In this document: positions 1-5,187 of the stretch, piece after piece
Layout: each line of letters starts with the position of its first letter
Position numbering within the stretch: position 1 is the stretch's first letter
NCBI GenBank assembly: GCA_009926645.1
Contig: RFOO01000080.1
Location: 1-5,793 of the forward strand
Reading direction: 5' to 3'
From: a bacterium
GTDB taxonomy: Bacteria; Verrucomicrobiota; Verrucomicrobiia; Opitutales; UBA953
Length of the DNA: 5,793 nucleotides
Position numbers and translations under genes: made by a program
Notes under the pieces: model-generated
The model's database searches: none
Told to the model about the DNA's origin: nothing
Seen by the model: only the letters and a program-made list of their open reading frames with translations

Positions 1-73
1 TTTTTCATTTCCTAGGTTAAAGTCCTTATCTCAAGTTTTTTGATTTTGAACGAGTGGCTTTCACAATGGTCTT

Positions 74-613
74 ATGTGTGATTCATCATCTGAAATCGGA
101 AAATACATTTATTTTACTCGGGGTCGTCGCATTATTTTATCTTCTCATCTGGCTTTGTTGTATGATGTTCCTGTCAAGCGTTTGAATGAACAAATTAAAC
201 GTAACTTTTTGAGATTTCCTGATGATTTTGCTTTTAAACTAACGCCAGAAGAATGGATAAGTTTACAGCAGAATCCTCAGTGTGAGAACTTGAAGTCGCA
301 AATTGCGACTTCAAGTTCTCATGGTGGTAATCGCAAAATACCGTGGGCATTTACCGAATATGGGGTTATACAAGCTGCGAGCGTCTTAAACTCCAATCGT
401 GCAATTGAAATGAGTATTCGCGTTGTTAGGGCTTTCGTCCATTTGAGACAATCATCCCAATCCATTAAAAAATTGGATGAAAAATTGTTAAATTTAACCC
501 AACGGGTTGATGGCCATGATTATCAGCTAGAATCAATTGTAGATACAATTCATCGGTTAGGCTCTGAAGAGACAAAAAAACGAAAAAAGAAAATCGGATT
601 TGGAAATGAGTAG
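74..613 (+). CDS. ORF6N domain-containing protein
   Basis: This 179-residue protein matches the ORF6N family, a KilA-N-like putative DNA-binding domain found in phage and in many bacterial accessory regions; its cellular role is not settled. The N-terminal half has the family pattern: IYFTRGRRIIL (residues 12-22), LALLYDVPVKRLNEQIKRN (26-44), FPDDFAFKLTPEEW (48-61), then LKSQIATSSSHGG (73-85) and PWAFTEYGVIQAASVLNS (90-107). Residues 126-165 look like a coiled coil or dimerisation helix. The tail KKKIGFG resembles the short C-terminal IGF motif common in this family, so the protein seems complete. The ATG at 74 gives the normal N-terminus; no good Shine-Dalgarno sequence precedes it. The gene is visibly richer in A+T than mgtE or purA and stands alone, which suggests horizontal acquisition (inference). 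A perfect palindrome lies at codons 71-83. Confidence 0.88.
   Translation: MCDSSSEIGKYIYFTRGRRIILSSHLALLYDVPVKRLNEQIKRNFLRFPDDFAFKLTPEEWISLQQNPQCENLKSQIATSSSHGGNRKIPWAFTEYGVIQAASVLNSNRAIEMSIRVVRAFVHLRQSSQSIKKLDEKLLNLTQRVDGHDYQLESIVDTIHRLGSEETKKRKKKIGFGNE
284..320. repeat. Perfect 37-bp palindrome inside the ORF6N gene
   Basis: The arms 284-301 (GAGAACTTGAAGTCGCAA) and 303-320 (TTGCGACTTCAAGTTCTC) are exact reverse complements of 18 bp around a single central A at 302. The palindrome begins on a codon boundary and encodes ENLKSQIATSSS. The inner part follows from the codons chosen for the family motif SQIAT, but the outer bases are not forced by the protein. In DNA it could extrude a cruciform; in mRNA it could fold into a very stable hairpin within the coding sequence. 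Confidence 0.95.
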
Positions 614-617
614 GAGG

Positions 618-628
618 GTAGGGACGCC
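618..628 (+). repeat. Half copy of the GTAG repeat element
   Basis: GTAGGGACGCC is identical to the first 11 bases of the full element at 766-795, but the loop and the 3' arm of the hairpin are missing. It starts 5 bp after the stop codon of the ORF6N gene. It is probably a truncated relic of the same repeat family; 11 bases alone would be weak evidence without the full copies nearby. Confidence 0.6.
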
Positions 629-632
629 GTAG

Positions 633-670
633 TTAGTGGACTAGTGGACAAGTGGACTGGTGGGCGGGGG
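633..670 (+). repeat. 38-bp GTGGAC-rich repeat, copy 1
   Basis: This copy contains AGTGGAC three times at an 8-bp period (635, 643 and 651) and ends in a G-rich tail, TGGTGGGCGGGGG. It matches 723-760 at 31 of 38 positions with no gaps, by hand alignment. It is noncoding as far as can be seen. Confidence 0.75.
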
Positions 671-691
671 AGTCACTAGAGGCGAGAGGCA

Positions 692-715
692 GTGCAAATG
701 TGCAAAGGTGCAAAA
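692..715 (+). repeat. Short tandem GTGCAAA units
   Basis: GTGCAAA occurs at 692-698, 700-706 and 709-715, separated by one and two bases. The run sits between the two 38-bp repeats. Its 8-9 bp period is close to that of the AGTGGAC units nearby, so the two may have arisen by the same slippage process (inference). Confidence 0.65.
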
Positions 716-722
716 GTGAAGA

Positions 723-760
723 TTAGTGGACAGGTGGTCGAGTGGAATGGTGGGAGGGGA
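723..760 (+). repeat. 38-bp GTGGAC-rich repeat, copy 2
   Basis: This is the second copy of the 633-670 unit, in direct orientation and starting 90 bp after it. It begins TTAGTGGAC and ends TGGTGGGAGGGGA. The internal AGTGGAC units are more degenerate than in copy 1. It ends 5 bp before the first GTAG hairpin. Confidence 0.75.
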
Positions 761-765
761 CACGG

Positions 766-887
766 GTAGGGACGCCACTCCGCTGGCGTCCGTTCTAATC
801 CGATATCAAAAAGTAAACGGGTCTTAGTTGCTTCATCTAACCTATTACATTTGTCTGCGAACGGACGTCACGGAGTGACGTCCCTAC
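766..887. repeat. REPIN-like pair of inverted GTAG-headed hairpins
   Basis: The left unit (766-795, + strand) is GTAG followed by a hairpin with 8-bp arms GGACGCCA (770-777) and TGGCGTCC (784-791), then GTTC. The right unit (859-887, read on the - strand) is GTAG followed by 9-bp arms GGACGTCAC and GTGACGTCC (pairing 883-875 with 871-863), then GTTC. The two are in opposite orientation, separated by 63 bp. A 5' GTAG directly abutting a palindrome is the known hallmark of bacterial REP sequences mobilised by RAYT transposases, and two inverted REPs form a REPIN. The stems differ by a compensatory pair, C775-G786 against T868-A878, so the hairpin itself seems to be conserved. No transposase gene is in the window. 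Confidence 0.8.
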
Positions 888-930
888 CAAAGGCGATGGG
901 AAAGGGAGAAATGGGTTAAATCTGGGTTTA

Positions 931-958
931 TTGACATTTTCTTTTGAGGGCTTATGCC
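931..958 (+). promoter_or_regulatory. Weak candidate promoter for the SGNH hydrolase gene
   Basis: TTGACA at 931-936 is a perfect sigma70-type -35 box. After a 16-bp spacer, TATGCC (953-958) is a poor -10 box. A start site shortly downstream would fall just before the ATG codons at 971 and 983 and would exclude the upstream TTG at 944. The weak -10 keeps this tentative. Confidence 0.25.
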
Positions 959-982
959 CAAACCACCCCTATGTTCGGAACG

Positions 983-1792
983 ATGTTCAGGTTTCTCTTA
1001 CTCGCCGTTAGTCTGGCTTTACCCTCCTGGGTTTGGGCAAAAGCGCCTGTACAGTATCCTGAACGGATTCTTTTTATCGGTAATAGTTACACTTTTAATA
1101 ACGACCTTCCGCATACGTTGCAGGAAATTGTGCGCAGTGCTGGGCTACCTCTACCCAAGGTTAAAAGTAACTACCTTTTCGGCAAACGTCTGATTGATCA
1201 CGTCGGTTCACGTGTTTCCATGCGTTTAATCGATCAAGGCAATTGGGATGTGGTCGTTTTGCAGGGCATGAGTTTAGAGACAGTTTATGCCAAAAATAGT
1301 AAGAAAGATCGGGATGATTTTCTTTTATCAGCCCAAGAACTTTGTCAGCGAGTACGTGCACAGAGTCCACAGGCCCGGATTATTTTCTTCCAGACCTGGG
1401 CCAGACACCAAGATTATTTTGATTACTATAAGTCTCTTTTTTTAGAGAAAAGTCCGGCAACGGCTGAAAAAGATTATCAAGAATGGTCTATCCTGCATGC
1501 GAGCAATCCTATGGAGCAACAACAGTATATCATTGAAGCCTACGATAACGTGGCCAAGCAAAACGAAGCCGAAATTGCGCGAGTAGGTGAAGCTTGGGCG
1601 CGCCATTACCAGCAGGCGAAAATGCCTATTCGTCTACACGACCGCGATAGCACTCACCCCACTCCCGCAGGGACCTATCTTGCTGCGCTTGTTTTTTATA
1701 AACAAATTTATCAGCCAGAAGTCATCGACATAACTTTCCGTGGTAAGGTAAACCCTGCCGAAGCAGCCTACCTGCAAAGTTTGGTCGAGTGA
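983..1792 (+). CDS. Secreted SGNH/GDSL-type hydrolase
   Basis: This is a predicted exported SGNH-fold hydrolase of 269 residues from the ATG at 983. MFRFLLLAVSLALPSWVWA is a good signal peptide with a likely cut after Ala19, which favours this start; an in-frame ATG at 971 or TTG at 944 would add 4 or 13 residues, and no start has a convincing Shine-Dalgarno sequence. The mature protein opens with ILFIGNSYTFNNDLP, the block I of the branch with GNSxT, giving Ser35 as nucleophile. Gly67 and the WDVVVLQGMS segment (88-97) fit blocks II and III. DSTHPTPAGTYLAA near the C-terminus supplies Asp222 and His225. Relatives act as esterases, often on acetylated carbohydrates, but the substrate cannot be read from the sequence. 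It faces the next gene tail to tail with 8 bp between stop codons. Confidence 0.82.
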   Translation: MFRFLLLAVSLALPSWVWAKAPVQYPERILFIGNSYTFNNDLPHTLQEIVRSAGLPLPKVKSNYLFGKRLIDHVGSRVSMRLIDQGNWDVVVLQGMSLETVYAKNSKKDRDDFLLSAQELCQRVRAQSPQARIIFFQTWARHQDYFDYYKSLFLEKSPATAEKDYQEWSILHASNPMEQQQYIIEAYDNVAKQNEAEIARVGEAWARHYQQAKMPIRLHDRDSTHPTPAGTYLAALVFYKQIYQPEVIDITFRGKVNPAEAAYLQSLVE

Positions 1793-1800
1793 GGCAGGCG

Positions 1801-2127
1801 TTACTTGGCTGAGAGATTCAACTCTTTCAGCGTAAAGTTTCCTTTTTCGTTAGGCAGGACCAAGAAAAGTTTGGTTTCTTTGCTTTGGGCGAGGGCAATC
1901 ATCACAGGCCATTGCTCTTTTTTAACGCCCGCGACTACCAGCATCGGCTCGGCACCGGGGTTCGAGCCAGCAGGTTCTTCGATGGCGACCCCTTTGTGTT
2001 TAATATCAAAATTATGACTTAGCCAGCGACCTAACTCACGAGCGAGACCTCGCATATCGGATTTGCCAGGTTCGATTTTGCTTTGATCAACGACAGCCCA
2101 AAGGGGGATGGCAAAATTGTGTTCCAT
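1801..2127 (-). CDS. Uncharacterised 108-residue protein
   Basis: I do not recognise this family. The frame runs from an ATG (2127-2125) to TAA (1803-1801), fills the gap between the convergent hydrolase and the divergent mgtE, and overlaps neither. The protein has no signal peptide, membrane segment, cysteine or obvious motif. Its order of alternating hydrophobic and charged stretches (FAIPLWAVVDQS, MRGLARELGRWLSHNF, PMLVVAGVKKEQWPVMIALAQS, KLFLVLPNEKGNFTLKEL) suggests a small compact cytoplasmic alpha/beta protein. Residues 24-40 look like an amphipathic helix. No Shine-Dalgarno sequence precedes the ATG. Its start lies 43 bp from that of mgtE on the other strand, so the two could share a promoter region; a functional link is not shown. 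It is preferred over the overlapping 70-codon frame on the plus strand because of its length, composition and neat fit. Confidence 0.65.
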   Translation of the reverse strand: MEHNFAIPLWAVVDQSKIEPGKSDMRGLARELGRWLSHNFDIKHKGVAIEEPAGSNPGAEPMLVVAGVKKEQWPVMIALAQSKETKLFLVLPNEKGNFTLKELNLSAK

Positions 2128-2169
2128 TTCAGATAGGCCAATAAGACAAAAGTGATTTGAGATTTACTG

Positions 2170-2213
2170 TTTGGTCAATTTTGACGAGTCTATTTTCGTG
2201 TCGATTGACCAAA
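2170..2213 (+). promoter_or_regulatory. Inverted repeat bracketing the mgtE start
   Basis: TTTGGTCAAT (2170-2179) and ATTGACCAAA (2204-2213) are perfect 10-bp reverse complements with a 24-bp spacer. The spacer holds the GACGAG Shine-Dalgarno-like sequence and the GTG at 2198, and the left arm covers the TTG at 2171. It could be an mRNA hairpin that presents or hides the translation start, or an operator for a dimeric repressor. A 10-bp match at this distance could also arise by chance in a window of this size. Confidence 0.35.
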
Positions 2214-3580
2214 AACATATCGAAGACATTCCTCTGTTTATCGAGAACAGGGATTTCGCTGCCATTCGACAGCTATTGATTGGGTTGCCTCACGCCGATG
2301 CCGCGGAACTTTTGCAGCATCTTTCCCCCGTGCAAATGGCGGTTAGTTTTCGGCTTTTACCGAAGACCGCAGCGGCAGAAATTTTTGAATACATCGATGC
2401 GGATCACCAAGAGTCCTTGATTCGAGCGTTAGGGGATAATGATGCGGCAGGAATTTTGAATGCCATGTCCGATGACGACCGTACGGCATTCCTCGAAGAG
2501 TGTCCGGAGCATGCGGTGCAATTATTGGCTTTGCTTGATCCCGCGCAGCAACGGGTAGCGCTCCAACTCCTCGGTTATCCTGAGAACAGCGTCGGACGAA
2601 TGATGACAACCAAGTTTGTCTCCATTCGCCAAGACTGGACCATTCATCATGCGTTAGAGCATATTCGCGATCGGGCGAAGGATGTTTATTATGTGCACGT
2701 CGTATGTTCAGTCGACGATTCCAATCGCCTACTTGGGGTGCACCGAATTCGGGATATTTTCTTGGCCGATCCAAAGTCGCATGTGCGTGATTTACCCTCG
2801 GCTCCTCCGCTTTACTTAAAAGTAACGGATACTCAGGAGCATGCCGTTAAAACTTTCCGTAAGTACTCCCGTACCATTATTCCTGTGGTTAATGGCGATA
2901 TGAAAGTGGTGGGTATTGTGACGGTGGATGATGTATTAGAAACGGCTACGGAAGAGGCCGCGAAGGATATTGCGTTCTTGGGTGCGGTGGAGGTTCCCGA
3001 AGAGCCCTTACTGCGTACTCCTCTGCATCGTTTGATTCGTCAAAGAGCTGGCTGGTTAGTGATTCTCTTTATTGGGGAAATGTTTACCGCCACCGCGATG
3101 GGCTTCTTTGAGGATGAGATTCAAAAAGCGGTAGTGCTTTCGCTCTTTCTCCCGCTGATTATTTCCTCGGGTGGCAATTCGGGTTCGCAATCTTCTGCTT
3201 TGGTGATTCGTGCGATGGCACTTTCTGAAGTGACTCTGAGCGATTGGATAAAAGTTTTCCGTCGCGAGATTATCAGTGGTATTGGTTTGGGGTCGATTCT
3301 AGGTACGATTGGCTTTGCCCGTATCGCTGTCTGGCATGAGTTGTTCCCCAGTCTTTACGGCGAACACTGGTTCCTGATTGGCGTGGTCATTTTCTTCTCG
3401 CTCATCGGTGTTGTACTATGGGGGAGTTTAGCAGGAGCCATGTTGCCTTTTCTTTTACGTCGACTCGGTTTTGATCCAGCCAAGGCCGCCGCACCCTTCG
3501 TCGCCACCATTGTCGATGTGACGGGCTTGGTAATTTACTTCGTCGTCGCCGCCACGATTCTACGTGGCACGTTGCTCTAG
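2171..3580 (+). CDS. mgtE: MgtE-type magnesium transporter
   Basis: This 469-residue protein has the full MgtE layout for a Mg2+-gated Mg2+ channel of the inner membrane. Residues 20-135 form the helical MgtE N domain (LLIGLPHADAAELLQHL). Two CBS domains follow at about 142-200 and 203-262; with the N domain they sense cytosolic Mg2+ in the family. A connecting helix leads to the membrane domain from about residue 293 with about five hydrophobic segments. Hallmarks are PLIISSGGNSGSQSS (GGN at 334-336) and FDPAKAAAPFVATIVDVTG, where Asp449 matches the pore aspartate of characterised MgtE. The 5' end is uncertain: TTG at 2171 gives the usual length, with a weak GAG 9 bp upstream, but GTG at 2198 has GACGAG at good spacing and would lose only nine residues. 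A 10-bp inverted repeat brackets both candidates. The gene meets purA tail to tail with 2 bp between stop codons. Confidence 0.93.
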   Translation: MVNFDESIFVSIDQKHIEDIPLFIENRDFAAIRQLLIGLPHADAAELLQHLSPVQMAVSFRLLPKTAAAEIFEYIDADHQESLIRALGDNDAAGILNAMSDDDRTAFLEECPEHAVQLLALLDPAQQRVALQLLGYPENSVGRMMTTKFVSIRQDWTIHHALEHIRDRAKDVYYVHVVCSVDDSNRLLGVHRIRDIFLADPKSHVRDLPSAPPLYLKVTDTQEHAVKTFRKYSRTIIPVVNGDMKVVGIVTVDDVLETATEEAAKDIAFLGAVEVPEEPLLRTPLHRLIRQRAGWLVILFIGEMFTATAMGFFEDEIQKAVVLSLFLPLIISSGGNSGSQSSALVIRAMALSEVTLSDWIKVFRREIISGIGLGSILGTIGFARIAVWHELFPSLYGEHWFLIGVVIFFSLIGVVLWGSLAGAMLPFLLRRLGFDPAKAAAPFVATIVDVTGLVIYFVVAATILRGTLL

Positions 3581-3582
3581 TT

Positions 3583-5130
3583 TTAGGCGATTTTGATTAA
3601 CTCAGCGGTCGTAGGGACGTCCGAAATAATCTGATCGGGGTCGGGTCCAACGCCGATGTAGCGCAGGTTAGGCAAGGTTGATAGACTTCCACCACGGGAG
3701 GCGAGGCGAACGATTTCCGACATGGTAAAGGCGACGTATCGACGAGCTTCGACGGGCAGTTGGGCAAAGGAGCGAATTTGAGAAATATCCGACTTCCAAC
3801 CGGGGAGCGTGGCGTAGATGGGCTTCAGGGAGCGTCGGGTGGCATCGTGGCGAGGTACACCCGACAGGGTCTTGCCCTGAGCATCGCGGTATCCGATGCC
3901 GAGTTGTAAATCTCCGCCTTGCCATTCGCCGTGAGGCGAAAGGGCGTCGAGTTTATTTAAGACGAGGTCGTCAAATCCGCCGTAGCGAAGCGTATCTGCT
4001 TTTTCGACGAGGTCAGACCAACCCACCATGCGTTGTCGTCCGGTGCTGGTACCAAATTCCAATTTAGCCAGAGCTCGTTGGAGGGGGTGCGATTCTTCCA
4101 TCTTAGTCAGGAAGACGTGAGTGCCCACTTTGGTGTCGTAAGCTTTGCAACAGCCCACCGTGTGAATCGCTTGGACGGGAATGCCTGCGGATTGGAAAAA
4201 CTCGGGAGTATAGGTGTGCGAGGCCGTAACATTAGGGGCGAATCCATTGCGTTTATCGAGCCAATAGGCTTGGCCGAATTCCCCGATGATGCGGCGGTCT
4301 GCGGAGAGGTCGCCGAGGATGCGTTCACGGACATCGCCAATCGTGTGGGCTAATTTTGAACCAGCTTCCCAATAGGCTGTAATCACTGCCTCGTGATTAA
4401 ACGTAAAAGGTTCTTTTCCGGCAAAGCAGGTGAAATCAAATTCGGTGGCCGAAAAGATTCCGGCATCGATGGCAGGCTTATTGGCTCGCAGTTCGGCCTC
4501 GGTTAATTTGGTGAAGAGCGTGGCCCATTTTTCAGGGGCGAGTCGGCAGACGTTTTTGACGATATCTGCGGCGCGGTTTAAGCGGGCGGAGAGGTTTTTG
4601 GCAAACGTTGCACGTTCACCTAAAAACTCAGCGTAGACCATTTGCATTTGGCTGACTTCATCGGTGTAGGCGGGCGTGATGCCACGGCCCGTGGATCCGC
4701 GAGGTTCTTGTCCTAGAACGTGGATACGATACTCTTCCCAAGCTAAATCTAAAATGCGGTGAGAGACGTCGCTGATCATACAACGTTCGTCGATGAGCAG
4801 TCGGGAGAGAACCGGGAAACCGCGTTTTTCAACGGGGATGGCCTCCCAGAGGGCTTTGCGGGGGTCGGCGACGACGCCGGCGCCGAGAGCGAGGCAAGCG
4901 ACATCGTGTTCGGCGACACCGCCAGGGAGTAGATTTAATTTCAGCCCAGCTACTGTGTGGCCCGAATTGGCGCCTCCATTGACTTTTAAAACCGTGCCTA
5001 CTACGTCGCGTCGGCGGGTGAGTCCTTGCAGTTCGCGGACGATTTCGGGAATTAATCGTCCTTTGCCTTCGTCGCCCATGCTGATACCGACATCGGCAAT
5101 GAGGAGGCTTTTAAAGGGTGTAAGTGCCAT
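3583..5130 (-). CDS. purA: Adenylosuccinate synthetase, long divergent form
   Basis: PurA joins IMP and L-aspartate using GTP to give adenylosuccinate, the first committed step to AMP, in the cytoplasm. The motifs appear in family order: MGDEGKGR (18-25, usually WGDEGKGK) with catalytic Asp20; NGGANSGHTV (51-60) with catalytic His58; STGRGITPAYTDEV (146-159); EFGQ (284-287, usually EGAQ); VTASHT (301-306); KAYDTKVGT (329-337); TSTGRQR (361-367), the aspartate-binding loop; NKLD (392-395), guanine recognition; and GVGPDPDQII near the end. At 515 residues it is about 80 longer than the usual 430 or so, with added sequence at about 32-42 and within about 195-250. The arginine-rich segment normally after PAYEDKV is replaced by SQMQMV (160-165). 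The ATG at 5130 has a pyrimidine-rich leader and no Shine-Dalgarno sequence. A paralogue with altered substrate remains possible. Confidence 0.9.
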   Translation of the reverse strand: MALTPFKSLLIADVGISMGDEGKGRLIPEIVRELQGLTRRRDVVGTVLKVNGGANSGHTVAGLKLNLLPGGVAEHDVACLALGAGVVADPRKALWEAIPVEKRGFPVLSRLLIDERCMISDVSHRILDLAWEEYRIHVLGQEPRGSTGRGITPAYTDEVSQMQMVYAEFLGERATFAKNLSARLNRAADIVKNVCRLAPEKWATLFTKLTEAELRANKPAIDAGIFSATEFDFTCFAGKEPFTFNHEAVITAYWEAGSKLAHTIGDVRERILGDLSADRRIIGEFGQAYWLDKRNGFAPNVTASHTYTPEFFQSAGIPVQAIHTVGCCKAYDTKVGTHVFLTKMEESHPLQRALAKLEFGTSTGRQRMVGWSDLVEKADTLRYGGFDDLVLNKLDALSPHGEWQGGDLQLGIGYRDAQGKTLSGVPRHDATRRSLKPIYATLPGWKSDISQIRSFAQLPVEARRYVAFTMSEIVRLASRGGSLSTLPNLRYIGVGPDPDQIISDVPTTAELIKIA

Positions 5131-5146
5131 GGGCAGAAAAGAGGGG

Positions 5147-5166
5147 CGTGCGACTGTGGTCGCACG
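5147..5166 (-). promoter_or_regulatory. Hairpin between the TPR gene and purA
   Basis: CGTGCGAC (5147-5154) and GTCGCACG (5159-5166) form a GC-rich 8-bp stem with a four-base loop. On the minus strand it lies 21 bp after the TPR stop codon and ends 16 bp before the purA ATG. The sequence after it, CCCCTCTTTT, is a poor U-tract, so it is not a classic terminator; it may weaken read-through, protect a processed mRNA end, or affect purA translation. Confidence 0.5.
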
Positions 5167-5187
5167 AAAAAGTGAAGCGAAAATGGG

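Larger units (their letters stand above)
614..943. other. Gene-free, repeat-rich intergenic region
   Basis: No convincing reading frame was found on either strand in this stretch between the ORF6N gene and the hydrolase gene. It contains, in order, a half GTAG element (618-628), a 38-bp GTGGAC-rich repeat (633-670), three GTGCAAA units (692-715), a second copy of the 38-bp repeat (723-760), and a pair of inverted GTAG-headed hairpins (766-887). The final 55 bases carry a TTGACA motif that may belong to the hydrolase promoter. The density of repeats suggests a site that has collected small non-autonomous elements. Confidence 0.8.

Noticed and set aside
618..887. CRISPR array
   Set aside because: The repeats are too short, irregular in spacing and partly in inverted orientation; there are no uniform spacers and no cas genes.
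944..963. Bulged hairpin TTTGAGGGC/GCCCAAA at the hydrolase start
   Set aside because: Only a short stem with a two-base bulge; expected by chance and not supported by anything else.
954..1193. 79-codon frame starting at an ATG with GAGG just upstream
   Set aside because: The ribosome-site-like GAGG is attractive, but the frame overlaps the hydrolase signal peptide and block I in another frame and has no family features.
2128..2200. M-box or other known Mg2+ riboswitch before mgtE
   Set aside because: Only 43 bp separate mgtE from the divergent gene, far less than the known Mg2+ riboswitch needs, and no such fold is apparent.
2343..2774. 143-codon open frame on the minus strand inside mgtE
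   Set aside because: It lies wholly within the well-supported N and CBS domains of MgtE, has an Arg/His-rich composition and no recognisable motif: a shadow frame.
4033..4353. 106-codon plus-strand frame, with others at 4430-4636 and 4793-5191
   Set aside because: All are antisense to conserved PurA motifs and have the composition of translated noncoding strand.
3583..5130. PurZ (2-aminoadenylosuccinate synthetase of Z-genome phages)
   Set aside because: PurZ replaces the catalytic aspartate of the GDEGKG motif; here Asp20 is intact, and nothing else in the window is phage replication machinery.
5137..5170. Intrinsic terminator
   Set aside because: The stem is good, but neither strand has a U-tract directly after it, so it is described only as a hairpin.
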